Source of the DNA: Hexactinellida sp. DTS-2022
Lineage: Eukaryota > Porifera > Hexactinellida
Direction: 5' to 3'
DNA: 64,000 bases
NCBI GenBank assembly: GCA_028753945.1
Contig: JAPNXP010000010.1
Location: 2,855,042-2,919,041, forward strand
Positions 48,421 to 59,670 of this stretch are shown piece after piece. The notes under the pieces are model-generated. The model searched no databases and was not told the DNA's origin. It worked only from the letters and a program-made list of their open reading frames with translations. Made by a program: the position numbers and the translations under genes. Position 1 is the first letter of the stretch. The number at the start of each line of letters is the position of its first letter.

Positions 48421-48639
48421 CACTAAACCAAATGTTTATAAAGTTAGTACGCTATTTACAAATTTCAAGTCTAGTAAAGTTTACAAACAGGGAGGTAGCT
48501 AGTACTAGCTACTATTCCTGAGGAAAATCCAGTCGATGTTGCTAAAGTTAGTGATGATATTTGCCTGCAAGTGAAGTTGAAATAATTAGTGATTTAGATT
48601 TAGTAGAAGTGGCTACCATGGAATATAAATTACTAGCAT

Positions 48640-49110
48640 ACATATCGGGGAAAGAAGAAGTTATATGAATCTTTAGATTTGCAGTTGTTGGATTCTACAA
48701 ATTCCATAAGAAATAATATCCCAGTTCATTCTAATTTAAAAGATTATGTTCCTTCGAAGTTTTTGCGATTTACTGGTGATGTAAACTGTTTATTTGCAAG
48801 GAAATATTGATAGTTTTAATTAGTACGGTTGAAAGTTGTAGAGAATATTGTAGGTAAGCTGAAGGAGGCATGCACTAAGTTTATTGTCACTATATTTCCA
48901 AATAGTGTAATTAACTATAGTAAAGTTTCAGATTATGTAGTTAAATCAAATATGAAGAGGAATTCTACGTGGGGTACTGATGTGGAGTTAATTGCTACAG
49001 CCTTATTATTGCAGATGGATATTTGGGTATTTAGATCAGACATGGTAATAAGTGGATGGTATTCTTAGGTAGAGGTGCTAAACTAATTGATAGATTGGAG
49101 TCTCCCCAGC
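48640..49110 (+). pseudogene. Decayed OTU-domain reading frame
   Basis: A first piece at about 48740-48810 reads 'FTGDVNCLFARKY' then stops. It resembles the catalytic 'GDGNCLFRA' of OTU cysteine proteases, with Gly changed to Val. A second piece (about 48829-49068) reads 'MKRNSTWGTDVELIATALLL' then 'QMDIWVF', matching the C-terminal part of the OTU fold around its conserved Trp-Gly. 'FLGRGAKLIDRLESPQLYH' continues in another frame. The middle, with the rest of the helix after the catalytic Cys, is missing. OTU enzymes remove ubiquitin and are also carried by several transposons. Cargo or host origin cannot be settled. It is a different sequence from the OTU remnant at 55.7-57.2 kb. Confidence 0.65.
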
Positions 49111-49529
49111 TCTATCATACATACCTGCCAACCGTACAGGGATTCCCTGTACAGTACATGGATTTTAACCATTAAGCTGTTCTGTACAGGCGTACAAGGA
49201 TTTTTTAATTTGTACAGGGATTTTATTTACTAATTATGAGTCAAATAATGCCTAAAAATGTCTACAGTGGTAATTCTGCATTGACCACATAAGGCACAAC
49301 TTGGTTTATATATTTATTCAAGCTTGCATAGGGATTCCCTATACAGTATATAATTCAATGGTTTAAGTGTATAGTAATTCCCTGCGATCGAGAAAAATTG
49401 GAGCCCTGTACAGGGATATGACTCAAATACCATGAAGATGGTTTAAATAATATAGAATGAAATTCTTCAAAGTGCTTGTGTTGGTATGTTGCTGGTCATA
49501 GATATTATGGCAACCAGAGCTATCTAGGC

Positions 49530-50179
49530 CAGTGTTCCGCAACCCCTCATTTGCCGGCCGCATGCGGCCGGCAAATTACTTCACGGCCGGCAGAATTTCA
49601 GACAATAATTGTTTTATAGAATCTCTTATGGAATTAAAGTTCCATGCAATATTGTATTTTTAAATGTTCCCAGGACCAATTTTTCCACCGAAAACTATGT
49701 TCGTTCCATCGGACCAATTTTTCGGGGGATCAATTTTCCAGTGACACACATTTTTAGGTACTGGCACACGTCTTGTATCAGATCTTGAGTCTCCCAAATC
49801 CTATCTTCCATCAAGTTGATTCTACATAATTAATTATTGAATAACTAAATAAACATAACTCCGAGGGACCAATTTTCCAAGGGGAACAAAATTTCCGTGA
49901 CAGGCCTTTTAATTTCTATGAAAATTTTATTCACTATTCAGAGCCTAGTCTCCTAATTTTGCCGTTAACGTTTAATAAAAAAACTATCATTATATTATAC
50001 GTAATTTGTTAAATAGGGTTATCCACCTTTTTGAACAATAAAACATTTAGTATACTATACTACTACATAAACCGCCAAATAAGTGATACACTAGGGAATT
50101 TTTGCCGATTTTTTTGTGACGGCACTGTTGTGGGCTATAGGAAAATTGGCCTCGAGATTCAAAAGGTTGCGGGACACTG
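49530..50179. mobile_element. hAT MITE, 650 bp
   Basis: The ends 'cagtgttccgcaacc' and 'ggttgcgggacactg' (14/15 inverse) are flanked by an exact 8-bp duplication 'atctaggc' (49522-49529, 50180-50187). It carries a perfect palindrome 'ttgccggccgcatgcggccggcaa' type stem at about 49551-49574 and 'ggaccaattttcc' motifs shared with 51850-52250. Confidence 0.92.
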
Positions 50180-50205
50180 ATCTAGGCCATCAGCAATTCT
50201 ACACA

Positions 50206-50330
50206 GTAAAGCTTGGTAATTCGTACCCCTGGGAGAGAATGATTAGTACGCATTATCCGAGTGTACGTAAATATAAATAGACAAACTTTGTTTATAATAC
50301 AAGCTAGTACGTACTAACGTTATACTGTCT
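50206..50330. mobile_element. TA-type MITE, relative of 25993-26544
   Basis: 'cagtaaagcttggtaattcg', 'gattagtacgcattatccga' and a right end 'agtacgtactaacgttatac' followed by 'tgtctg'. Ends approximate. Confidence 0.45.
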
Positions 50331-50689
50331 GTTAAATGGAATTCTTAGCTAGCTGGAAGATTTATTGTAGATAATATTCTCTCCAAAGTTTGATGAACTT
50401 GAAGGAAATACGAAGTGTATATACCAATTGGATGTATTGGGTCTGGATACAAGTCAGGCCTTTATCTGGGTGCGGGGGTGCGTAATTTTAAGGAAATGCT
50501 GGAGGGGTTCGTGAAATTGGAATTAATTTGGGTGTTCACTGCGCACCCACAGTGTTTTTAAAGCTAATTTTGGTCTTTTTTTCGTAAATGTAATGTTTTT
50601 GGTAAATTTGGGTGCGCGATTGTAAAATCAACATCACCTAGGGTGCGCGGATTTCTTAGGGCTAGATAAGGGCTAGATGAAGGCCTGAT

Positions 50690-51130
50690 ACAAGTGTATA
50701 GAATACCGCGAGATCAAGATATTTCTTAAATCTGCTACCTTGCTTAATGAAAGAAAGATAATATTTTCAGGGATCAATGTTTGGCTAAGTTGTGTGTATA
50801 TTCTTCTACCTACTGCAACTAAATCTAGCACGAATAAAGCTTTATATATTGGAACTTTATCTCTTAGGTTACTGAATCCACCATTAGCTACTTTTTCTTT
50901 AGTAACATTGTAAACCTAATAGAGCTGCAATTACTACAGGAAAGAATTTTTCAATTGCAGCAACTTCCCTAAATGCTCCAAAATGAAGGATAGTCTGGAT
51001 CTTTGTTGCTACAAAGAAACACTCAACAGACTTTCTTGTCAGAGACTGTGCAGATGTTTTCGAAAATCCGGATGACTCTGAAGATTTGACGGACCTTGTT
51101 AGGTTTTGCCTCCCAAGGATTTTCGGATTA
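50690..51130 (-). pseudogene. Decayed - strand reading frame, unrecognised
   Basis: Read on the - strand from about 51130, a frame of about 60 codons ('SLTRKSVECFFVATKIQTIL', 'HFGAFREVAAIEKFFPVV') stops at about 50918. It is continued in another frame by about 65 codons without a stop ('GFSNLRDKVPIYKALFVLDL', 'VAVGRRIYTQLSQTLI'). Two adjoining open stretches with balanced composition suggest one protein with a frameshift. No family recognised. It could be part of an old transposon or a host pseudogene. Confidence 0.35.
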
Positions 51131-51281
51131 TATCGAATTATTATAATGTATATATATATATGAAGTAACAGAGTGTGTCAATTCTCCTTCAATATTTAAA
51201 AGAGTAATTACTTCAATGACTGCTTCAGGAATGTTGTATTCATTCTTTTGAAAGTGTACGCAAAATCACGACGTTTCCGTG

Positions 51282-51575
51282 CAGTGGCGACAGCTAGCTT
51301 GCCCAGGGGTGGCGCCAGATTTCCCGGAAGGGGGGCTAAGATCCCCGACGGGGGGGCTAAATAGAGGGAACACGATCAGCTGCCCCGTATAAACTTCCCC
51401 GACGGGGGGGCTATTGCCCCCCCCCCCTTCCTCCCCGTAGCGCCACCCCTGAGCTAGCCGCCACTGCTGGGGCATAATTGCGTCACAAGCTATTAAAATG
51501 GGGCACATTTATATTAATGAGATGGGGCACACTAAATTCTGGTGGGGCACAGGCCCCACCCTTGCGCCGCCTCTG
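51282..51575. mobile_element. 'cagtggcg'-ended element with a nested MITE
   Basis: The left end 'cagtggcgacagctagc' and right end 'gcgccgcctctg' are like those of the 47862 family, with 'ggtggggcacaggccccacc' near the right. No clear 8-bp duplication. It is interrupted by 51304-51451. Confidence 0.5.
51304..51451. mobile_element. hAT-like MITE, 148 bp, nested
   Basis: The ends 'caggggtggcgccagat' and 'cgtagcgccacccctg' are inverses in their outer 12 bp. The flanks 'agcttgcc' (51296-51303) and 'agctagcc' (51452-51459) match at 7 of 8. G- and C-runs form the interior. Confidence 0.8.
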
Positions 51576-51794
51576 GTCCAGTAGAAATAACAGTTCAGCC
51601 ATTCGTAAATTTTATGTAATAGAATTAGAATACAGAAGTAATACATGTTAACTAAATATGTGTTACCATTACATATATCGAGCCCTTCGGTCTCGGTCGC
51701 TTTGCGACAGATCGGTGCTACGCACCTCAAGTTGACGGCCGCGCGCGTGTTGCTCACTAAACCTAATAAGTAATAATTATAATTTATTGGATGG

Positions 51795-52366
51795 TATTTT
51801 AGAATCGAGACTGTCATGGTAGCTTCTTTTCTCAAATAATAACTATAATGGAACTGTGACTGTAAAATTGGTCCCCGAAAAAATTGGTCCGGGTGACCAA
51901 AATTCCATGGAAAACTGGTCCTAAGACCATATTTCCATGGAATATTGGTCCCCGGACCAATTCTTTCTGGTAAAATTGGTCCGGGGGACCAATATTCCAT
52001 GGAAAATGGTCCTAGGACCAGTTTTCCATGCAATTTAGTTCCCGGATCAATTTTTCGGGGCCCAATTTTCCAGTGACAGGCTTATTAATAAAATCTTGGG
52101 TCCCAATTAGACGAAAAATCATCTAGTAAATACGGCAACTAAATAAACACAAACCTCAGAGGGACCAATTTTCCACAGAAGGACCAAATTCCCTTGAAAA
52201 TCTTGGTCCCGTAGGACCAATTTTCCAGGGCAACCAAATATCCGTGACAGAACTAATAATCAGTTAATTAGTAAAATATTTATAAAGATAAATTTGATCT
52301 GTTAGCTTTGGAATTTTAGAATCGAGACTGTCATGGTAGCTCCTTTTCTCAAATAATAACTATAAT
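51795..52366. repeat. 53-bp direct repeats bracketing a 'ggaccaattttcc' repeat field
   Basis: A 53-bp sequence beginning 'ttttagaatcgagactgtc' is present at about 51795-51847 and about 52313-52365 with one difference. Between them lies about 400 bp dominated by 'tggtcc(c/g)' and 'ccatggaa' motifs, with end blocks 'actgtgactgtaaaattgg' and 'atatccgtgacag' that are roughly inverse. This looks like an inserted inverted-repeat element plus a local duplication. The - strand frame 51509-52033 is a by-product. Confidence 0.6.
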
Positions 52367-52369
52367 ACA

Positions 52370-53220
52370 CATTGACTCAAGGATATATTGATACGTTATT
52401 AATAATTTACAAAAGAAAATTATAATTATAACTGAACGCTGAATAGTTAGTAAATATAGGGGTTGAATTCTGCCTGAATGACAGTCGGAAATGATTGAGT
52501 TTGCTCAACCAAAATGGTGCTTAGCTTACGACGATATTTATCCCGAGATTTATAGCTTGTAAGTCACTGGAGATTCAATTGCTATTAATTCCTTTGTCCT
52601 TAATATTTGGAGTCTAGGGTAAATATCCAGTGACTGGAAATGTTTGTTTCGATCCCTTGTAGTAGTAAAAAATCTCTTGCGACGGAAAACATGTACTAAT
52701 TCATTTAATACTACTGTCGTGATAGGTTACAAAATGCTAAAATTAACGATTTCATTTTTAAAGCCATTGAAATATATTTGACAAATTATTATGCTAACTT
52801 TCTGGTTAAACCTTGTGGGCTTTACATGATTTTGTCTTTAATTTATTGTTTGGTATACTAACGAAATTTTTTGAAATATTAGTAACAAAATAATATCATC
52901 AATCCAGTAATTCATTTAGACATTGTATTGCACTCAAGATTACAAATTTGTAATTAACATAACCACTGAAAGTAAATTAATCAGAGTATTAATTAAATAG
53001 ATGGTATATGAGGTGGTATATAATATAATTTGAAAAATAATATAATAGAAAATGGATACCACTTGAATCAAACTATAATTGTTTACACAATTGTACTTCC
53101 AATCCCCTGGAGGGTTTACACAGCGCAACTACAGAGAGTCTACTGCGAGCCACTCGTGTTACCAGGCCCCTTACCCCTTCGAGTGGCACCTAAGGATATG
53201 GAAGTTGTTGCTCATTGAGC
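52370..53220. other. No gene recognised
   Basis: AT-rich, featureless short frames. Confidence 0.45.
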
Positions 53221-53224
53221 TTTT

Positions 53225-53720
53225 GTTAGTAGATATGAACTCTTTAGAGAGTGTTGTTGAATGTTATTCGTTGACTCGATACCCCATAGATAGGAACTCC
53301 TTAGAGAGTGCTGTTGATTGTGTATTCGTTGACTCGATACCCCGTAGATAGGAACTCCTTAGAGATTGCTATTGATTGTGTATTCGTTGACTCGATACCC
53401 CCGTAGATAGGAACTTAGTAGAGAGTGCTGTTGATTGTGTATTCGTTGACTCGATACCCCGTAGTATTTGTTGACTCTATAATACCCTGTAGATAGGAAC
53501 TTAGCATATAGTGCTGCTATTGTTTATCTGTTGACTCGTTACCCCGTAGTTAGGAATATAATTAGATAGTTTTGTTACTTGTGCTTTTGTTTACTCGATA
53601 CCCCGTAGATAGGAACTTGGTATCTAGTGCTGCTGATTGTATATTTGTTGACTCGATACCCCGTAGTTAGGAATATAATTCGAGAGTTTTTGTGCTTTCG
53701 TTGATTTGATGCGCAATAGG
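53225..53720. repeat. Minisatellite, about 66-70 bp unit, 7-8 copies
   Basis: The unit is built from 'ttcgttgactcgatacccc', 'gtagataggaac' and 'tagagagtgctgttgattgt'. The first three copies are regular and later ones are diverged. One isolated relic ('ttgactcgatacccagtaga') occurs at about 54210. Confidence 0.88.
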
Positions 53721-54627
53721 TTCTTTAGGAGATTCTGGCTTTAATAAATAAATAAAGTGGTTAGTAATAAATGCAAATACGTTATGTACCTGTTGAAGCC
53801 CTATTCCTCTGAAGTCATATTCACTTGTAATCTAACAACCTATAATTATACATATTATATATTCATAATACTCATTATTCTACTATACTTATTCTAATAT
53901 TATAATAATGTTATTTATTTAATATTTTAAACCAATTTATCTATCTTTTTACTCCTTTTTCTAAAAACGGGGTGACTAAAAACAGGAAAAAATAAGTACA
54001 TAACACTTATAATGATTTATTGCAAATTACCTTAATAACTATATCTAGGACATCTAGCATCCTGAAAGCCAATTGTTGGTCCACTGTTTGGCCCACGTAC
54101 TAACCTTTTGTGAAAAAGTCTTGGATTGAAAAGTAGCTTGTGCTTTTGGATGATTTGACACACAGTAACCAGGAATATAGCTGGAGAATGTTGCTGCTTG
54201 TCCTTTTTGACTCGATACCCAGTAGATAGTAGTTATAGGGGCATAATTATTATTTCTTAGTATTTACCTTTGTACAGCTTATTCTATTAGTTAAAACTGG
54301 GTAACAAATGTATCAATGAATACACAACAGAATAATTACTAATCTTATTGTGAAATGTCCTGAATGTTGATAGACATGCTTGTAGTTCTACTGGAGTACA
54401 CTATTAAGATTTATTTATTTTTTATAAATTTGTTGACTGGAAGTTTTCGAATAATCAAAGAATACACAATAATACTAACCTCATTGTGAAATGATCCTGA
54501 ATGTTGATAGCATGCTTAATTCAACAGGGGTACACAATTAGGATTTATCTTTTTGTATTATGAATTTGGTGACTGGAAGGTATCGAGTAATTGGTTGGTG
54601 TTATGAATTTATATGTGAAATGTAATA

Positions 54628-54795
54628 CAATCGAAATCGGGGTTTTTTGCCACGGGTTTTTTTGCCTCCTTGCTTCTCCTTGTTTCTTCATAACCTCATA
54701 GCACTGTCTAATGTAAATTCCGGGGTTTTTTTAGTATCGGTTTTTTTTGCCTCTTTTCCATGCATTTAGGGGGGCAAAAAACCCGATTTCGACTG
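54628..54795. mobile_element. TA-type MITE, 'cgaaatcggg' ends
   Basis: The left 'caatcgaaatcggggttttt' and right 'aaaaaacccgatttcgactg' are near inverses with TA at both sides (54626-54627, 54796-54797). A half copy with 'cagtcgaaatcgggttttta' is at about 22220. Confidence 0.8.
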
Positions 54796-54830
54796 TAATA
54801 CAAAAATTGCACAGATTTAATGGCGCTAAG

Positions 54831-55386
54831 CAGACATGGGGTCAAATACTTTGAAAAGTATTTAATTTCAAATACAAATACATGTGAAATTCTTAAATAC
54901 AAATACAAATACATATACTCCTCAATTACAATGGATTTAAATACAAATACTATGGAATGTATTTAATTACAATACAAATACATTTCACAAAAACGGATGC
55001 TAATTCAACATATACTAATACGATCCGCCTGGACCAGGCCATGGTTATTATATTTTAAAAATTCTCTATCCCCCAGTCTCGTCTCGGAATAATAGCACAA
55101 TAATGAATATGAATATCAACGAGTGGGAATTTGCCATCGTTGTTGGGTAAAAACTTATATTCATCTACCTCGATATGATAACATGAACTTATCATGGGTG
55201 TATCATTAATATTTGATTGTATTTATATAGTATTTGAATATTTTAAATACTTTTTAATAGTATTTAAATTTAAATATAAATACTCTCATTTAGATAAAGA
55301 TAAAATACAAATACAGTACAAATACTTGAAAAAAAGTATTTAAATATTCTCAAATACTAATACATATGTATTTGACCCCATGTCTG
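54831..55386. mobile_element. hAT MITE, 556 bp, 'cagacatggggtcaaatac' ends
   Basis: Perfect 19-bp TIRs, with an exact 8-bp duplication 'gcgctaag' (54823-54830, 55387-55394). The inner arms are 'aaatacaaatac' repeats. Confidence 0.95.
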
Positions 55387-56237
55387 GCGCTAAGTGGGTC
55401 TCGTGTAGATACCAAATATAATCAAGTAAAACAGAGCCCACAGCAGTCGGAGCCATAAAGTAATCAGAATAGTGATCATATAGAGTAATTAAACTCTTGG
55501 CAAATAAAAAATGATGAGTATCAAAAAATTATATTAAAAGAATTTTCTAAGTTATGAACTCATGAACTCGTCAAGAAGGGCGCTAGTTCTGACTTAGAGC
55601 CTGAACTGTAAGCAACCGACGTAATATTCATCAACTTTCTGGGCATTAATAATTGGATCACATCCAATAGGAGTGTTTAACTGATTGTGTAAATAGTAGG
55701 GAGAATGTTCCAATCCATTGAGTTGACATCAGTACAGTCAACTAATTATACGTATCTCAATTCCAGCCAAGGCTGCTAACATATTAAGTTCAACAATTGT
55801 ACCCCATGCATTGGGTGCAGAAATAACGTTACTATGGTCATGCAATTCCTGCTCACTGAGTATGCCAGATTTCCGCATAACATTGTAGTGATGCTGCGTA
55901 CTGGTATCAGTGGCGTAGCCAGCTCTAGACTTGTGGTGGTGCGTCGGTGGTGATGGGCTCATCTCGGTGGTGCACGGGGTAGGCTTTTCTGCCCTCCCCT
56001 CCCCCCTATATCCCAAACAATCCTTGGCAATTCAAAAAGTGCAAATCAATTTGCGAACGAAGTATAATCGGACCGGTGATAGTCGAATTAACTACTGCAG
56101 AACGTCGAGGGGATTTTCCAAAAGTTCATGTACAGTCCACAATAATTATATCTGAGATGTATTCCATTTTAAACATAGTGTATACAAGTATCGAAGATGA
56201 TTGGGAATGCCGTTGTGCATTCTTAGATATTGAAGTA

Positions 56238-56411
56238 CAGTGGATGTCGGTTATAAGCACATCGTCGGGAACTGCACTTAAGGTGCTTATAACCGGCATG
56301 TTCTTATAACCGACATAAATTATACAGGGTATATGCCAACCGTTTTCCAACATAGTGTGCTTATATCCGATATGTTCTTATAAAGGGTGTGCTTATATCC
56401 GACATCTACTG
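56238..56411. mobile_element. TA-type MITE, 174 bp, nested
   Basis: The left 'cagtggatgtcggttataag' and right 'cttatatccgacatctactg' are inverses, flanked by TA (56236-56237, 56412-56413). Longer relative of 43820-43918. It contains a small internal duplication of the 'cttata(a/t)ccg' motif. Confidence 0.87.
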
Positions 56412-56469
56412 TATCTCCTTTGAAAATTTTCGAATTTATGGTCCGATCGAAGTGTTAATCACCTTAACT

Positions 56470-56720
56470 CTGCAGGGTAAAAAATGCGAAATTGGGAGGA
56501 CTAAAGTTTCAGATCTCGGGCATACGTATTCGAGTTTGGTAATGTCTCTAGATCAATCAAACATATAATCGATTATTTAATGGCCTCATCCTCAAGTCAA
56601 AAAGAAGTAAAACAATTCTTGGGATAAGCAGGATATTATCGTAGATACATCAAAGATTTTGCTTTTATCGCAAATCCATTAATTTCCTTGCTGAGGACAG
56701 ATATGAGCTTTAACTCATGT
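56470..56720 (+). pseudogene. Ty3/gypsy pol fragment (reverse transcriptase to RNase H connection)
   Basis: Two + strand frames read 'KKCEIGRTKVSDLGHTYSS' and then 'KEVKQFLG', stop, 'AGYYRRYIKDFAFIANPLIS', 'LLRTD'. This is the conserved junction just after the gypsy reverse transcriptase (consensus 'KCEFG...YLGH' and 'FLGLAGYYRRFI'). A frameshift and an in-frame TAA (56625-56627) disable it. It sits inside the hAT-like element, so it was captured or inserted before that element moved or decayed. Confidence 0.85.
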
Positions 56721-57723
56721 TATTTTTAAGTTGTAATTTCAATCATTACAAGTGATGACTTGGGAATTAATGCTTACTACCTAAGGTGTATAAAAAAATG
56801 CACACCACCTGACGTGGTAAGCAAAAACATTTTGATGGTGCGCCGCACCACCGCGCACCACCCTGGCTACGCCACTGACTGGTATGAATGTATTAATCAG
56901 ATTGTACTTCAATATTTCGAAAAAAATTCAGTGCCAAATATTACATGAGATAGGGTACGGTACAAACAGTTACCATCTAGTTGAACATTATACACTGAAA
57001 CATTCTGACTAAAATATGTCAGTTGTGCTTTACGTGAGGTGTAATAATTGCTTACTGCACCTCGAGTATCACGAATAGGTAAAATGGGTATCTCGTGTAA
57101 TCCAATACTATGCGTAATCTTCTGTCGCATTGGGATAGTAAGATTAATGACCGTACCATTGAGAAAATACTGTAACAAATCGTAGGATCTCGAATTATTG
57201 CGTCAAATATACATTCAAGATCTGATAGTGGTGATACAATGACTATAACTTGTCTATAACTTCCAATGGGCTAATTGTACTGTAATTAAACTCATGAAGT
57301 TTAATGATTTTACCTTTGCCATCAGATATATTTGGGACAGACTCTCTCTTTGCAGGAGCAATAGCCTGAGGCAAAGGAGTCATTGTCAATTGGGAACTTG
57401 GAAATGTTTCAATCAATAGAGAACATTTCAGCTATGTCTTCTATGGGTTCAATATGAGAAGAGGATTTAAATTCTCTACTCAATGCAAACATAGAGTTGG
57501 CCATGGCTAAAAATGGCTTCAGGGGATTATAGACCAACGGTATCCAAAGTTCCAAACTCAGACCTTACCCTTTGTTAATTGTGTTACAATAGGCTAGTCG
57601 GATTGGAAACTGCCTCCTGAAAATAAATGGAAATTCAGACTCAAAAGAAGTCAAGATAATTCGTGCTATAAACACTCTCTTATGCTTGTTTGTACCAGTT
57701 GCGATCTCCGCGTCGATTACTCG

Positions 57724-57883
57724 CAGGGCCGGATTTACCATTAGGCTAAGTAGGCTATAGCCTTCGGGCCACTACAGGACCAATGTACAGGACACTACAG
57801 GACCACTACCGACCAATGTCGATCATGTTCGGGCCACTTGTGTGGTTCAGCCTTCAGGCCACTCAAGGGTAAATCCTGCCCTG
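57724..57883. mobile_element. hAT-like MITE, 160 bp, in the helicase
   Basis: The ends 'cagggccggatttacc' and 'ggtaaatcctgccctg' are near-perfect inverses. An exact 8-bp duplication 'attactcg' flanks it (57716-57723, 57884-57891). It splits the helicase between 'GTRLIIRAFSNRVI' and 'DAEIATGTNKHKRVFIARI'. Copy at 4531-4683. Confidence 0.95.
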
Positions 57884-58508
57884 ATTACTCGGTTTGAGAA
57901 TGCTCTAATAATCAACCGAGTACCATTACAAAGACCTTCATCGGGATCAAGGTTACGCAATAGAATTACAGTCGCAAACAATTTCAAGAATAGCCGATGA
58001 GGAGGCATACAGTCAGGAGAGATGGAATAAAAAAACTAATTTGGAAAATTAATTGCAGCAGAACCTTCAACAGAATCTGCGCTCAACAGAGTTATACCGT
58101 CACCAGGGGCCTTATTCACTAAAGGACTTTACTTAAGATTTGCTTAATATTAAGCAAATTCTTAGTCTTTGATCAAACTTAAGCAAAACTTAAGCAATAC
58201 TTAAGTCAGATTTAAGTTGGTATTCACTAACCAAAATTTAAGCAAATACTAAGAATTTGCTTAACTTTAAGCAAAAACTAAGAATTTGCTTAAAGTTAAG
58301 CAAAAACTAAGGATTTGCTTAAACTTAAGCATACATAAGAAAAAATTTAAGTCATGTCTATAGGTGACTTAACTTAGTTAGAACAATTGTCTAGTTGTAG
58401 TAATGGTGCTTGAATTTCTTCTTCACAAACATAGTTTATGTCTGAAAATGTATTCGTACTAAGTGTTTTGAGTTCAATCAGTAGTTAGATTAATTTATAA
58501 AATAAATT

Positions 58509-59670
58509 ATGTTCAATTCGCCTCTAATTCCTCAGAGTTCTTTTATTCTATATTCACACATGACGATGGCATCAGCGCTACATATACTTGAACTTGAAAT
58601 TGGCTTACGTCGTCAAAGACTTTTTAGAGATCGACTTAACCCCCTAGAGCAGGGGTGGGTGGCCAACCTTTTGCACCCTGCAGGCCACATTTAGCTATTT
58701 GAAGAATTCGGCGTGCCTCACTTTTCAAAGTAATATATACTTTTGGATCTAGATTATTATTATTTGTCATTAGTATTTTTTAATATTAAAAAAAATTGAA
58801 ATCCTACAAGAATAGGATGTTATTAGCAATATGGCTGTAATTAAGAGGTTCCACTGTACATATTACTCATTCTCATATTGAAGCTCTGCGGGCCACACTG
58901 AAGTGCATCGCGGGCCGCGGGCCACAGGTTGGCCACCCCTGCCCTAGAGCAATAAACACATAGAGAATTTATTACCTGCTACAGAATTACGCGGTATATG
59001 TTCATTGAAATTCTAGATCAGATTTCGAGTAAAGTTCATCGATCAACTACTCTCTCCTATTCTATTCAAGCAACTACACAATTGGCAGTACACTACAATT
59101 CTTAGCCACGGGCACATTTCAGACTGTTGTTGCATCTGCCCATGGAGTTTTATAGACGTCTGTATCAAGATGCGTTACAGCTGTGTGTGATGGTTTAGCT
59201 TCTATTGTGCATAGATATATACAATTTCCAAATGAAACTCGACCAAAGATTATCCAAGAATCCATTTTCAACAAGGCGGATTTCCTTTAGTTTTTGGCTG
59301 TATAGATGGCTCACATATTCTTATCATAGCTCCCTCATGCAATGAAGATATCTATGTTAATAGAAAGTTATTCCATTCTATTAAAATACAAGCTATTTGT
59401 GACCACGAATTTCGCTTCATTGATGCTGTCGTTAAGTGGCCATGATACGTTTATATGGAGGCAATCAGGTTTAAACCGTAAATAGCAGTGGTCAAATTTC
59501 TACTGTCCATGGGTGGTTTTTGGGTGATAGTGCGCATGGATTACGAACAAATCTAATGACTCCCATCACCCCTTGGCAAAGAATGTATAATCGAGCGTTT
59601 GTAAAAGTTCGCAAAACCATCGAATGCACGTTCGTGATTTGGAAAAGTCGTTGGAGGTCGATGGATTAAG
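58509..59670 (+). pseudogene. Harbinger (HARBI1-like) DDE transposase remnant
   Basis: The N-terminal frame starts at ATG 58509 and is broken after 'RRQRLFRDRLNPLE' by an hAT MITE. Further on the + strand come 'FPLVFGCIDGSHILIIAPSC' with the first catalytic Asp, 'YVNRKLFHSIKIQAICDHEF' and 'RFIDAVVKWP', then in other frames 'FGDSAHGLRTNLMTPITPW' (second Asp) and 'RMYNRAFVKVRKTIECTFVI' (catalytic Glu region). All landmarks of the HARBI1 DDE domain survive, but several frame changes separate them. No Myb-like accessory gene of the Harbinger family was found. Confidence 0.88.
58650..58941. mobile_element. hAT MITE, 292 bp, inside the Harbinger transposase
   Basis: The ends 'caggggtgggtggccaacc' and 'ggttggccacccctg' (inverse except for a 4-bp indel) are flanked by an exact 8-bp duplication 'ccctagag' (58642-58649, 58942-58949). 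'gggccaca' motifs lie near both ends. Confidence 0.95.

Larger units (their letters stand above)
55908..56877. mobile_element. hAT-like composite MITE, 970 bp, carrying a gypsy fragment
   Basis: Perfect 15-bp TIRs 'cagtggcgtagccag' and an exact 8-bp duplication 'actggtat' (55900-55907, 56878-56885). 'tggtggtgcg' follows each end. Inside are a TA-type MITE (56238-56411) and a Ty3/gypsy pol remnant (56470-56720). It interrupts the OTU domain of the Helentron. Confidence 0.95.
55739..57180 (-). pseudogene. OTU cysteine protease domain of the Helentron, split by an insertion
   Basis: On the - strand, 57178-56886 encodes 'NVQLDGNCLYRTLSHVIFGT', the OTU catalytic loop with Asp and Cys. The C-terminal half continues at 55907-55739, 'APNAWGTIVELNMLAALAGI', beyond an hAT-type insertion that left the duplication 'actggtat'. 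The OTU domain follows the helicase on the same strand, the arrangement known for Helentron-type Helitrons. In frame with the catalytic motif, the 5' part starts at an ATG at 57178, but upstream sequence to the helicase has stops. Confidence 0.8.

Noticed and set aside
51509..52033. 174-codon - strand frame
   Set aside because: It runs across 'ggaccaatttt' repeats and MITE sequence. Its composition follows the repeat and no domain is seen.
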